From positions 2,666,001 to 2,730,000 of the forward strand of contig NZ_CP044016.1 in NCBI RefSeq assembly GCF_004337365.2: DNA of 64,000 bases, read 5' to 3'. Shown here piece by piece: positions 9,194-17,375 of the stretch. Source of the stretch: Rhizosphaericola mali. GTDB lineage: Bacteria > Bacteroidota > Bacteroidia > Chitinophagales > Chitinophagaceae. The notes below the pieces were generated by a model, which ran no database searches, had not been told where the DNA came from, and saw only the letters and a program-made list of their open reading frames with translations. Each line of letters starts with the position of its first letter. The stretch's first letter is position 1. A program made the translations under genes and the position numbers.

Positions 9194-10231
9194 TTATTTT
9201 TTATTAATAGAAGATAACATCGTAATAGTAGGTTCTATCTCCGCTAAAATCAGTGGCTTATAAATGGCTTTACCAATATTTTCTAAAAGCACATAATTGA
9301 TTTTATTCGCAATCTTCTTTTTATCAGAGAGCATATTTTTTAATGCTAAAGTCGCATCATATTCAAAAAATGCAGGTAATCCGTATTGTTTAATTAGATT
9401 AACTAATCGTTCTGATGCTTTGAATCCTAATAATTCTTTAGATAAATAAGCCGCGGCTACCATTCCTATCGAAACAGCAAATCCATGAGGCAAACTATAA
9501 GTATTTTCAATAGCATGTCCTAAAGTGTGACCATAATTTAATAGTTTACGATCTCCTTGTTCAAATTGATCTTCTTGAACCACTTTCGCTTTTAAAAGTG
9601 TATTCTTCATAATCAATTTATGAAGCAATTCTTTATCTTTTTGAAAATCTGAAATTTTGTGTTCTTCCAAAAGTTTAAACATCGCCGCATCTTTAATAGA
9701 TGCATGTTTAATAATCTCTGCAAAACCATTTACCCATTCTAGTTTGGGTAGCGATTTTAACAAACTATAATCATATAGCAAGAAGCTTGGTTGTTTAAAA
9801 GTTCCAACCATGTTTTTATAAATACCTACATCAACTCCATTTTTTCCACCTATAGAAGCGTCAACCATTGCAAGAATACTTGTAGGAACAAATCCAACAT
9901 CGACACCTCGCATATAGATTGCAGCCGTATAACCAGCAATATCTGTGACTACGCCACCACCAATACCAACTATCGTTGCTTTACGATCTGCACCTAGATG
10001 AATTAATTGCTCTACTAATCCATGAACAGCATTTGCTTGCTTAAACTCCTCTCCTGCTTGTATAGTTAGAATATTCCATCCTTTTAATTTTTTTTCAATT
10101 TTTGGATAAATATTGGAATCCGTTATTATAAATGTCGATCTTGGATCTGCTATTTTACCTAACAATTCTAAAGACTCGTTGAAATAAAATGCAGTGCTAT
10201 CCCCTGTGGAATATTTGATTATTTTTTTCAA
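9194..10231 (-). CDS. aroB: 3-dehydroquinate synthase
   Basis: Makes 3-dehydroquinate from DAHP, the second shikimate step, using NAD+ and a divalent metal. NAD-binding GIGGGVVTDIAGYTAAIYMRG-type signature and the metal-binding NYGHTLGHAIE motif are present. The length of 345 aa is normal. It lies directly downstream of DAHP synthase, whose product it uses; a hairpin in the 78-nt gap may set relative expression. Confidence 0.95.
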   Translation of the reverse strand: MKKIIKYSTGDSTAFYFNESLELLGKIADPRSTFIITDSNIYPKIEKKLKGWNILTIQAGEEFKQANAVHGLVEQLIHLGADRKATIVGIGGGVVTDIAGYTAAIYMRGVDVGFVPTSILAMVDASIGGKNGVDVGIYKNMVGTFKQPSFLLYDYSLLKSLPKLEWVNGFAEIIKHASIKDAAMFKLLEEHKISDFQKDKELLHKLIMKNTLLKAKVVQEDQFEQGDRKLLNYGHTLGHAIENTYSLPHGFAVSIGMVAAAYLSKELLGFKASERLVNLIKQYGLPAFFEYDATLALKNMLSDKKKIANKINYVLLENIGKAIYKPLILAEIEPTITMLSSINKK

Positions 10232-10243
10232 ATTGCTATTAAT

Positions 10244-10290
10244 TAAAATGGCTTAAATATTTAGGAAAATATCCTAAACATCTAAGCCAT
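10244..10290 (-). terminator. Intra-operon hairpin between DAHP synthase/CM and aroB
   Basis: On the minus strand ATGGCTTAGATGTTTAGG pairs with CCTAAATATTTAAGCCAT across a 7-nt loop: 18 bp with two G-U pairs, followed by TTTTAATT. It could be a partial terminator or an mRNA-processing or stability element inside the aro cluster. Confidence 0.5.
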
Positions 10291-10309
10291 TATATGATTT
10301 TAGAAAGAG

Positions 10310-11392
10310 TTATTCATTCATTACTGCATTCTGGTGATTGATACTTTCAACGTGTACCGCATCCAAATATTTAGTAATAAAATCTTTACTTAATCCTAAT
10401 TTTTCGCCTTTTGCAGACATAGAATCCAAAATTTCATTCCAACGATTGGTTTGTAAAATGGTAATATCATTTTCCTTTTTATAGGCTCCAATTTTGTCAG
10501 CAATTTTCATTCTTTGTCCTAATAAGTGCAACAACTCATCATCTAATTGATTGATTTGTTGACGATATTTTTCCAATTCAGTATTTTCAACTTCAGCTTT
10601 CTGATGTCTCCATACATAAGAATTCAAAATTTCGCCCATTCTTTCTGGAGTTACTTGTTGTTTTGCATCACTCCAAGCGTTATCTGGATCGATGTGAGAC
10701 TCTAAAATCAAACCATCAAAATCCAAATCAGCTGCTTTTTGTCCTACTGGTAACAATAAATCTCGTCTTCCAGAAATGTGAGAAGGATCATTAATAAACA
10801 ACACATCAGGGAAACGACGACGCATCTCAATCGCTAAATGCCACATTGGAGCATTGCGATATTCGGTATTTCCATAAGAAGAAAATCCTCTATGAATCAA
10901 ACCGATTTTTTTGATCCCTGCTTTTGCGATACGCTCAACAGCACCAGTCCATAGTTCAATATCTGGATTGATTGGATTTTTAATCAAAACTGGAACATCT
11001 GCACCTCTCAAAGCATCTGCAACATCTTGCACGCTAAAAGGATTTACAGTTGTACGCGCACCAATCCATAAAACATCAACACCAAAAGTCAAAGAATCCT
11101 CTACTTGTTTGGGCATTGCTACCTCTACAGCAATAGGCAAACCAGTTGCTGCTTTTGCTTTTTGTAACCAAGGAAGACCGATAGTACCAACACCTTCAAA
11201 AGATCCTGGACGTGTACGTGGTTTCCAAATACCAGCTCTAAGCATATCTACTTTGCCAGTTTTTTTCAAACGTATTGCAGTTTCTACAACTTGCTCTTCT
11301 GACTCCGCACTACATGGACCAGAAATAATCAAAGGGCGTTTTTCCCAAAGTTCGTCTACTAGCGTTTTACTAGTGGATGGTGTGGCTTGCAT
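10310..11392 (-). CDS. Bifunctional DAHP synthase / chorismate mutase
   Basis: Residues from about 15 to 265 are a DAHP synthase of the KDO8P-synthase-like type (ISGPCSAESEEQ, KPRTRPGSFEGVG, LIHRGFSSYG), which condenses PEP and erythrose 4-phosphate. Residues from about 280 are an AroQ-type chorismate mutase (YRQQINQLDDELLHLLGQRM, KIGAYKKEND). The fusion joins the first step to the branch toward prephenate, and in related fusions the mutase part takes part in feedback control. The start at 11392 (MQATPSTSK) avoids overlap with the upstream helicase gene; an in-frame ATG at 11443 would overlap it by 23 nt. Confidence 0.92.
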   Translation of the reverse strand: MQATPSTSKTLVDELWEKRPLIISGPCSAESEEQVVETAIRLKKTGKVDMLRAGIWKPRTRPGSFEGVGTIGLPWLQKAKAATGLPIAVEVAMPKQVEDSLTFGVDVLWIGARTTVNPFSVQDVADALRGADVPVLIKNPINPDIELWTGAVERIAKAGIKKIGLIHRGFSSYGNTEYRNAPMWHLAIEMRRRFPDVLFINDPSHISGRRDLLLPVGQKAADLDFDGLILESHIDPDNAWSDAKQQVTPERMGEILNSYVWRHQKAEVENTELEKYRQQINQLDDELLHLLGQRMKIADKIGAYKKENDITILQTNRWNEILDSMSAKGEKLGLSKDFITKYLDAVHVESINHQNAVMNE

Positions 11393-11420
11393 ATCACAAT
11401 GTTTATTATATGAAAAATTT

Positions 11421-13118
11421 TTATCCTCTACTATTGGCATCATTCATTCTGATACGGCGACCTTTATAGTTTTTACCATCGATCGCTTTAATCATTTTAT
11501 TAGCCGATTTTTTATCAATCTCAACCCAACTATTCATTTCACGCATATCGATTCTACCCAATACTTCTTTTTTCAAATCACTCAAATCTAAAATGTATTG
11601 TAAGAAGCTAGCTTTGTAAAATCCGTCTTTCGTTCCTAAGTTGACAAATAATTTAGCCATATCGCTATTTTCATCATTTCTTGGAAATCTCTCACGACTG
11701 CGACCTTCAGATCTTTCTCCGCGATTACTTCTGTCTCTACCGCCGTCTCTATTTTCTCTTCCATTGCGTTGACTATTGCGTCCACGATCGTCTCTGATAT
11801 TTAGATCATTCGCATTTTCATAGTATTTCAAGAAACGGTCAAATTCCAATACGGACAATCTTTTCAAGATTTCTTCTTTACTTACGTCTGCAAATTTTTC
11901 CATAAGCATCGGCATGTAAGCATCCAAACTAGTTGTCTCAATATCCAAATTCAAAAGTTTGTCCATGAAAAACAAAAATTGTTTTCTACAAACTTCAGTT
12001 CCACTTGGAATATCCATTTTATGGAAAGGCGCTTTTACGATCTTTTCAATCTGACGTAATTTGAATGATTCACGGGAGTGAACGATACTCAAACTTACAC
12101 CCGTCATACCCGCTCTACCTGTACGACCAGACCTGTGTGTGTAAACTTCCACATCATCAGGTAACTCATAGTTGATTACATGCGTGATACCTTGAACGTC
12201 TATACCTCTAGCTGCAACATCTGTTGCGATCAATAATTGCAAACTTTTATCTCTAAAAGCTTTCATTACTTTATCACGTTGAGGTTGTGATAAATCTCCA
12301 TGTAATGCATCGATATTATAGCCTTCTCTTGTTAATTTTTCAGCTATATTTTGCGCATCCATTTTAGTACGTGTAAAGATGATACCATAAATCCCAGGAT
12401 TATAGTCTATCAATCTTTTCAACGTTTCATATCTATATGCCGCACTCGTAACATAATATTGATGTTCAATATTTTTGTTAGCAGTATTCACTGCACCAAC
12501 GGTAATTTCCATTGGATCGGACATATACTTTTTGGTAACTCTCCTGATTTCATTAGGCATAGTAGCACTAAATAACCACGTATATTCTCTGATAGGAGTA
12601 TTTTGCAAAATGAATTCAATATCATCTTGAAAACCCATATTAAGCATTTCATCCGCTTCATCCATGATGACATACTTAATTTCTTCTAAATGGATTGCCT
12701 TTCTTTCGATTAAGTCAATCAAACGACCAGGGGTTGCGACTACAATTTGTACGCCCCTCTTAAGATCTTTGATCTGTAGGCCAATAGAAGAACCGCCATA
12801 TACTGCAACTACACTCACGGTAGGCAAATATTTTTTAAATGCGGTAATCTCTTTTACAATTTGTAAACACAATTCACGTGTAGGACAGATAACCAAAGCT
12901 TGTGGGAACTTTTGATCTTTATCTATCATTTGTAACAATGGTAGACCAAAAGCGGCAGTTTTACCGGTACCTGTCTGAGCTAGACCTATTAAATCTTTAG
13001 CGCCATTGATTAATGCAGGAATTGCTTTTTCCTGAATGGCTGTAGGATTTACGAAGCCTAGATCACTGGTAGCCTTTACCAACTGCTCTTCTAAACCCAA
13101 TTCTTCAAATGTTATCAT
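11421..13118 (-). CDS. DEAD-box ATP-dependent RNA helicase with DbpA-type RNA-binding domain
   Basis: ATP-dependent RNA unwinding in the cytoplasm. Helicase motifs are in order: AQTGTGKT (motif I), PTRELCLQ (Ia), VATPGR (Ib), MDEADEMLNMGF (II), FSATMP (III), ATDVAARGIDV (V) and HRSGRTGRAG (VI). A basic Arg/Gly/Asn/Ser linker follows at about residues 430-480, then a DbpA/CsdA-like RNA-binding domain to residue 565. This architecture is typical of DeaD/CsdA helicases used in ribosome assembly and cold adaptation. Its place between tyrA and DAHP synthase is odd; a -7 element just upstream suggests its own promoter. Confidence 0.94.
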   Translation of the reverse strand: MITFEELGLEEQLVKATSDLGFVNPTAIQEKAIPALINGAKDLIGLAQTGTGKTAAFGLPLLQMIDKDQKFPQALVICPTRELCLQIVKEITAFKKYLPTVSVVAVYGGSSIGLQIKDLKRGVQIVVATPGRLIDLIERKAIHLEEIKYVIMDEADEMLNMGFQDDIEFILQNTPIREYTWLFSATMPNEIRRVTKKYMSDPMEITVGAVNTANKNIEHQYYVTSAAYRYETLKRLIDYNPGIYGIIFTRTKMDAQNIAEKLTREGYNIDALHGDLSQPQRDKVMKAFRDKSLQLLIATDVAARGIDVQGITHVINYELPDDVEVYTHRSGRTGRAGMTGVSLSIVHSRESFKLRQIEKIVKAPFHKMDIPSGTEVCRKQFLFFMDKLLNLDIETTSLDAYMPMLMEKFADVSKEEILKRLSVLEFDRFLKYYENANDLNIRDDRGRNSQRNGRENRDGGRDRSNRGERSEGRSRERFPRNDENSDMAKLFVNLGTKDGFYKASFLQYILDLSDLKKEVLGRIDMREMNSWVEIDKKSANKMIKAIDGKNYKGRRIRMNDANSRG

Positions 13119-13141
13119 CTTTCTTTAATTAAAAATTTGTG

Positions 13142-13149
13142 CAAAGGTA
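13142..13149 (-). promoter_or_regulatory. Putative internal promoter before the helicase
   Basis: Minus-strand TACCTTTG followed by C is a strong TAnnTTTG match 23 nt before the helicase start, inside the 102-nt gap after tyrA. It suggests that the helicase and the shikimate genes below it are not wholly dependent on the pheA promoter. Confidence 0.5.
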
Positions 13150-13220
13150 CTTTAATATAAAAGAATGATTAATATTAAATTTCCCAGCTTGTTTATCTTA
13201 GATTTTTTCTAACAAAAACA

Positions 13221-14075
13221 CTATTTCTTTAGTACTTTACTTATTCTATTTGCATTTTGCATTAACTCTGTCAATCCCTTCCAATTCTGAGTTTCTAAGC
13301 AAGTTTTAAATTTTTCCAATTGACTGATATGTTCTGTCAATACATCCAGAACATTTTCTTTATTCTGCATCAAAATGGGAACCCACATAGTTGATGGACT
13401 TTTGGCCAATCGAACAGTACTTTCAAAACCCGCACTTGCTAGTGCAAAAATCGCTTCTTCTTTTGTCTCTTTTTCCAAGACTGTATTTGCTAATGCAAAC
13501 GATGTAATATGCGAAATATGACTCACATAAGCAACATGCACATCGTGTGCATCTGCATGCATATTTACAATATTCATTCCAATAGTTTTATATATAGATT
13601 CTACAGTATCGACTACATCAATATCGCTCTCTTCCTTATCACATAGTACAACTGCCTTACCTTTAAATGCCCCATGTACAGCAGCTTCCGGACCATTAAA
13701 TTCGGTTCCCCACATAGGATGTGTAGGCAAATATCTTTTTCGATTAGAATGATTAACAACAGATTTTAAAATATTTTTTTTAGTAGATCCTGTATCTATT
13801 ACCATCTGCGTAGTTACCATATCCAAAATCAGAGGCAATAGTTGCGCACAAGCGCTCACTGGAATAGCTAAAACGACCAAATCAGATTTAAGAACGGCTT
13901 CTTTTAGAGGTAACACATCATCCACTAAACCCAACTCTAGCGCTTTTTCTTCATGCACATGATTTACATCCGTACCGATAATATGCTTCACTAAATTGTT
14001 GTCTTTTAGAGATAGAGCAAAAGAACCGCCTATCAACCCCAAACCGACTATAGTAACATTTTCTAGTTGTTTCAT
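13221..14075 (-). CDS. tyrA: Prephenate dehydrogenase
   Basis: Oxidatively decarboxylates prephenate to 4-hydroxyphenylpyruvate on the way to Tyr. The N-terminal NAD-binding motif is VGLGLIGGSFA. The conserved PTHPMWGTEFNGPEAA block and the helical C-terminal dimerisation domain are present. There is no chorismate mutase or ACT domain (284 aa), so mutase activity must come from the DAHP synthase fusion. The start overlaps the end of the aminotransferase gene by 4 nt (ATGA), indicating coupled translation. Confidence 0.94.
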   Translation of the reverse strand: MKQLENVTIVGLGLIGGSFALSLKDNNLVKHIIGTDVNHVHEEKALELGLVDDVLPLKEAVLKSDLVVLAIPVSACAQLLPLILDMVTTQMVIDTGSTKKNILKSVVNHSNRKRYLPTHPMWGTEFNGPEAAVHGAFKGKAVVLCDKEESDIDVVDTVESIYKTIGMNIVNMHADAHDVHVAYVSHISHITSFALANTVLEKETKEEAIFALASAGFESTVRLAKSPSTMWVPILMQNKENVLDVLTEHISQLEKFKTCLETQNWKGLTELMQNANRISKVLKK

Positions 14076-15250
14076 TTCATTTGATTGATTATAGTTGAGG
14101 ATTCAATTCTGTGAATTGCATCTTCAAATCTTTGAATATCTCCACAGAGACTAATTCGAATATATTTATCTCCTTCACTTCCAAAAATACTTCCAGGAGT
14201 AATAAATACATTTGCTTTGTATAAAACATCATCCGCCAACTCAATTCCATTATTATAGGTAGATGGAATTTTTGCCCACATAAACATTCCCACTTGATCC
14301 TTGGAGTAGGTACAGTCCAATAAATCTAATAGTTCGTACACTTTATCACGGCGGCTACGATATATTTCATTTACCTGTTCATGCCATTCTTTTCCCAATT
14401 CCAACGCTTTTGCCGCTGCTAATTGTAGTGGTTTAAACATACCACTATCCATATTAGATTTGAAACGCAATATTTCATTAATACGATCACTATGCGCGAT
14501 CAACATTCCCAATCTCCAACCGGCCATATTGTGCGACTTACTCAAAGAATTTAATTCAATCGCCACATCTAGTGCACCAGGAATACTTAATAAACTGATA
14601 GGATGATCATTCAAAATGAAACTATATGGATTATCATGTATTAATAAAATACTATGCTTTTTTGCAAATGCAACCAGTTTTTCAAATAGTTCAATGGATC
14701 CATTTTTACCCGTCGGCATCTGAGGGTAATTAACAAACATCAATTTTACATTGGACAAATCCTCTTTTTCTATTGCTTCAAAATCTGGTTGCCAATCATT
14801 TTTATCAGATAAATTATACGGTAAAATTTCGGCGCCTGTTAAATTAATGTTACTAGAATAAGTTGGATAACCTGGATTAGGAACTAAAACTTTGTCTCCT
14901 TTTTCCAAATAAGTCATACAAATATGCATAATACCTTCTTTAGACCCCATCAACGGCAAAACTTCAGTATCTGCATTTACGGTAACACTATACCATTTTT
15001 GATACCAATTGGCAATGGCATTTCTAAACTCAGGAATACCTTTATAACCTTGATAACCATGAACATTAGGCAATGCAGAAGCATCTTGTAATACTTTAAT
15101 GACTTCAGGCGAAGGCGGAAGATCTGGACTTCCGATACCTAAATTGATAATATTTTTACCTTCTTTATTAAGACTATCAATTTCTCTTAATTTTTTAGAG
15201 AAATAATACTCTTTTACATTGCCTAATCTTGATGCCGTTTGTATAGTCAT
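14072..15250 (-). CDS. PLP-dependent aminotransferase, class I/II
   Basis: Fold-type I aminotransferase of 392 aa. The PLP Lys lies in SLSKSHNMAGWRLG, and the PNPGYPTY and FVNYPQMPTG motifs mark the substrate and cofactor pocket. Family members include aspartate, tyrosine and LL-diaminopimelate aminotransferases, and sequence alone does not separate them here. Its place between pheA and tyrA, with a 4-nt overlap into tyrA, makes transamination of phenylpyruvate and 4-hydroxyphenylpyruvate the likely job. Confidence 0.9.
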   Translation of the reverse strand: MTIQTASRLGNVKEYYFSKKLREIDSLNKEGKNIINLGIGSPDLPPSPEVIKVLQDASALPNVHGYQGYKGIPEFRNAIANWYQKWYSVTVNADTEVLPLMGSKEGIMHICMTYLEKGDKVLVPNPGYPTYSSNINLTGAEILPYNLSDKNDWQPDFEAIEKEDLSNVKLMFVNYPQMPTGKNGSIELFEKLVAFAKKHSILLIHDNPYSFILNDHPISLLSIPGALDVAIELNSLSKSHNMAGWRLGMLIAHSDRINEILRFKSNMDSGMFKPLQLAAAKALELGKEWHEQVNEIYRSRRDKVYELLDLLDCTYSKDQVGMFMWAKIPSTYNNGIELADDVLYKANVFITPGSIFGSEGDKYIRISLCGDIQRFEDAIHRIESSTIINQMK

Positions 15251-15344
15251 TACTGAATTAAAATTGATAAATTCTGGATGGTATTTGTGCCTTTTAAAAT
15301 TAAAATGTATAGTCTATCCAAGCACTTACCGATCGCGTATTTGT

Positions 15345-16187
15345 TTAATAAGTTTTTCCTTTTTTATAAATTCCGTATACCTTAAGATTTTTAGAAATTG
15401 GGGTTATAGCGGAAAGTGCATGATGAAAATCCTCTATATTTTCAAATTCTAAATCTGCATGAAAACTATATTCCCAATTGCTTCCTGGAATTGGAAAACT
15501 TTGTAGTTTACTTAAATTAGAACCGGACTCTGCAATTTTAGTAAGGACTTTAGCCAAACTACCTTTGGAGTGATCTGTATAAAAATAAATGGAAGCCTTA
15601 TTTGCATCTTCGATTTCCTTGACCATATCGGCTCTCTGCAACATTAAAAAACGTGTATAGTTACGTTTCATCGTATTGATTTCTGGAGCGATAATTTCCA
15701 TATCATAAATCTCTGCGGCAATCTCACTCGCTATTGCTGCCGCAGTTTTCAATTTATTTTGACTGATTTTTTGCGCACTCAATGCGGTATCTTCCGACTC
15801 TACCAATTTCCAATTATGTTTATCCAAATAATCTGCGCATTGTAACAATGCCATTGGATGAGAGCGTACTTCTTTGATATCTTCCAATTTTGTACCAGGC
15901 AAAACCATTAAATTTTGTTTAATGGAAAGAAAAACTTCTCCTATAATTTTCAAATTACTTTTTTTCAAAAGATTATAATTTGGAAGAATACTACCTGCAA
16001 TGGAATTTTCAATTGCCATGACACCACCCGTACTTTTCTTTTTATTTCCAGCGATAGAAACCACTTCTCTAAAATTATCGCAACAAATCATCTCCGTATC
16101 TTTTCCCCAAAAAATATTTGCCGCTTGCTCATGAAAACATCCACGGTAGCCTTGAATAGAAACTGCTTTTTCCAAATTTTCTGCCAT
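15345..16187 (-). CDS. pheA: Prephenate dehydratase
   Basis: Converts prephenate to phenylpyruvate, the committed step to Phe. The N-terminal periplasmic-binding-like catalytic domain carries YRGCFHEQAA, NSIAGSI and the catalytic NYTRF motif. An ACT domain from about residue 190 (GSLAKVLTKIAESGSNLSKLQSFP) should bind Phe for feedback inhibition. It has no chorismate mutase domain (280 aa). As first structural gene of the cluster it starts 15 nt after the U-tract of a terminator hairpin preceded by a Phe/Tyr-rich leader peptide, so transcription into it is probably controlled by attenuation. Confidence 0.95.
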   Translation of the reverse strand: MAENLEKAVSIQGYRGCFHEQAANIFWGKDTEMICCDNFREVVSIAGNKKKSTGGVMAIENSIAGSILPNYNLLKKSNLKIIGEVFLSIKQNLMVLPGTKLEDIKEVRSHPMALLQCADYLDKHNWKLVESEDTALSAQKISQNKLKTAAAIASEIAAEIYDMEIIAPEINTMKRNYTRFLMLQRADMVKEIEDANKASIYFYTDHSKGSLAKVLTKIAESGSNLSKLQSFPIPGSNWEYSFHADLEFENIEDFHHALSAITPISKNLKVYGIYKKGKTY

Positions 16188-16202
16188 ACAATTGAGTTAT
16201 AC

Positions 16203-16230
16203 AAAAAAACCCGATCCTAAGATCGGGTTT
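16203..16230 (-). terminator. Attenuator terminator in the pheA leader
   Basis: On the minus strand AAACCCGATC, a 4-nt loop TTAG and GATCGGGTTT form a perfect 10-bp stem directly followed by a run of T. It lies between the leader peptide stop and the pheA start, so if formed it would end transcription before pheA. Confidence 0.85.
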
Positions 16231-16269
16231 CAAATATTTGTTATTAAATTTAGCAATATTTACCCGATC
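16221..16269 (-). promoter_or_regulatory. Antiterminator hairpin of the pheA attenuator
   Basis: The segment GATCGGGT (minus strand, 16262-16269), inside leader codons 20-22, is a perfect complement of ACCCGATC (16221-16228), the 5' arm of the terminator. Adjoining AAATATT and AATATTT can add about 7 bp after a 3-nt bulge. The two structures share one arm and exclude each other. A ribosome stalled on the Phe/Tyr codons would leave this pairing free; one reaching the stop codon would mask it. Confidence 0.75.
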
Positions 16270-16327
16270 CACTTTGTGTAAAGTAGAAAAAGTAAAAGAA
16301 ACCAAAACTGTTACCTGCTAAATTCAT
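16250..16327 (-). CDS. Phe/Tyr-rich leader peptide of the aromatic cluster
   Basis: A 25-codon frame opens with ATG at 16327 and stops with TAA at 16250. Residues 8-16 read FGFFYFFYF: six Phe and two Tyr in nine codons, exactly the end products of the downstream genes. Residue 24 is another Tyr. Its stop codon lies just past the antiterminator arm, as in classical amino acid leader peptides such as PheL and TrpL. A good promoter lies upstream with a predicted 5' leader of about 14 nt. No protein evidence exists, but composition, position and RNA structure all agree. Confidence 0.82.
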   Translation of the reverse strand: MNLAGNSFGFFYFFYFTQSGSGKYC

Positions 16328-16347
16328 TAATGTATTGTTTACGATGT

Positions 16348-16379
16348 CAAAGTTAAACGCTAATTTTTATATTTTCAAA
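16348..16379 (-). promoter_or_regulatory. Promoter of the pheA leader and aromatic cluster
   Basis: On the minus strand TTTG (16376-16379) and TAACTTTG (16348-16355) are separated by 20 nt, fitting the Bacteroidota TTTG-N19-20-TAnnTTTG promoter. Initiation would fall near 16341, shortly before the leader peptide ATG at 16327. Confidence 0.7.
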
Positions 16380-16408
16380 ATATTTTTTCAAAAAAATATA
16401 AATGAACA

Positions 16409-16439
16409 TTTGTTAGTTATAAAAATAAGTTTATATTTG
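16409..16439 (+). promoter_or_regulatory. Divergent plus-strand promoter
   Basis: TTTG (16409-16412), 19 nt, then TATATTTG (16432-16439) is a full match to the Bacteroidota -33/-7 consensus. It points away from pheA into a region with no annotated gene, suggesting a small RNA. Confidence 0.6.
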
Positions 16440-16445
16440 TTTTGC

Positions 16446-16570
16446 TTTAGAAAGCTCATATGAAATTTTGTATGAATCTAGGCCTCTAACAAAAATTGCC
16501 GTCCTGATTGTTTGCTTAATTTATTAAATAGCACAAAGCGATTATTACGTTCATAATAATCGCTTTTTTT
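16446..16570 (+). ncRNA. Candidate small RNA, about 125 nt
   Basis: Begins just after a consensus plus-strand promoter and ends at a strong hairpin (AAGCGATTATTA with TAATAATCGCTT, 16537-16565) followed by seven T. There is no plus-strand gene between it and 17425. It holds a 9-codon frame (16460-16489, MKFCMNLGL), probably chance. It does not contain the SRP RNA core or tmRNA tag I would recognise. A short 6S-like RNA or a trans-acting sRNA are possible. The hairpin may also end the minus-strand SDR transcript, although its U-tract on that strand is poor. Confidence 0.45.
16537..16570 (+). terminator. Intrinsic terminator of the candidate sRNA
   Basis: A 12-bp perfect stem (AAGCGATTATTA / TAATAATCGCTT) with a 5-nt loop is followed by a T-run on the plus strand. 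On the minus strand only TTT follows. Confidence 0.7.
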
Positions 16571-16588
16571 TGTGAATTATATAGAAAA

Positions 16589-17308
16589 TTAAGGATTCGT
16601 TGAAAATATTGAAGCACTTGCAATCAATGCTCTCTTATTAAATTGTAAAACATCTACAATTAGTTCTGCAAAATCATCGGGTTGCAATACTCTATCTGGA
16701 TTACCATCAGTAATTTTTAAATCTTTTAAAGTCAAATCTGTAGCTATTGTACTTGGTGTAAGAGTAGTTACACGCACATTTTGTTTACGCATCTCATACA
16801 TTAGGGATTCTGAGAAACCAATAACAGCAGATTTAGAAGCACTATAAGCAGAAGAATTTGCACTACCTTTCAAGCCTGCAGTTGATGCTATATTGATAAT
16901 ATCACCACTACCTTGCTTGACCATAATTGCTGCAACTGCTTTAGCAACATAGTAAACACCGAAAACATTTGTCTGAATAATTTTTTCCCACAGTTGAGAT
17001 TCCATTTCTAAAACACTACCAAAGGAAGCTGTACCCGCATTGTTTATAAGAATATCAATAGTTCCAAATGATTCTACTGCTTTATTAACAGAGTCAATAA
17101 CTTCGTTTTCATTAACAGCGTCACATTGTAAAGCCAGACCTTTAATACCGAAAGCTTCTAATTCTTTCAAAGTCGTATTCAAATGCGCTTCATTTCTACC
17201 CGTTATAGCTACATTTACTCCCAATTTTGCTAAAGCCAATGCAGTAGCTCTTCCTAAACCTCTGCTGCCTCCTGTAACCAATGCGTTTTTGCCTTTTAAA
17301 TCTGTCAT
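16589..17308 (-). CDS. SDR-family 3-oxoacyl-ACP reductase-like protein
   Basis: Short-chain dehydrogenase/reductase of 239 aa, probably NADP-dependent. The cofactor loop is VTGGSRGLGRATA, the NNAG motif is INNAGTASFG, and the catalytic Ser/Tyr/Lys are seen in NIASTAGLKGSANSSAYSASK. It resembles FabG and FabG-like reductases, but no other fatty acid gene is nearby, so the substrate is open. The C-terminus (SASIFSTNP) is short. Confidence 0.88.
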   Translation of the reverse strand: MTDLKGKNALVTGGSRGLGRATALALAKLGVNVAITGRNEAHLNTTLKELEAFGIKGLALQCDAVNENEVIDSVNKAVESFGTIDILINNAGTASFGSVLEMESQLWEKIIQTNVFGVYYVAKAVAAIMVKQGSGDIINIASTAGLKGSANSSAYSASKSAVIGFSESLMYEMRKQNVRVTTLTPSTIATDLTLKDLKITDGNPDRVLQPDDFAELIVDVLQFNKRALIASASIFSTNP

Positions 17309-17375
17309 TTCATTCTAATTTAATTGTTAACTATATTTTATACCGATCAATCTTTGATTATTACTGTAATTTTAA

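Noticed and set aside
10911-11591. A 226-codon open frame on the plus strand across the DAHP synthase gene
   Set aside because: It is antisense to a clearly conserved enzyme, has a Ser/Thr/Pro-rich shadow composition, and has no promoter or start region of its own.
16460-16489. The 9-codon frame MKFCMNLGL as a second leader peptide
   Set aside because: It has no repeated control codons and no plus-strand gene follows, so attenuation logic does not apply.
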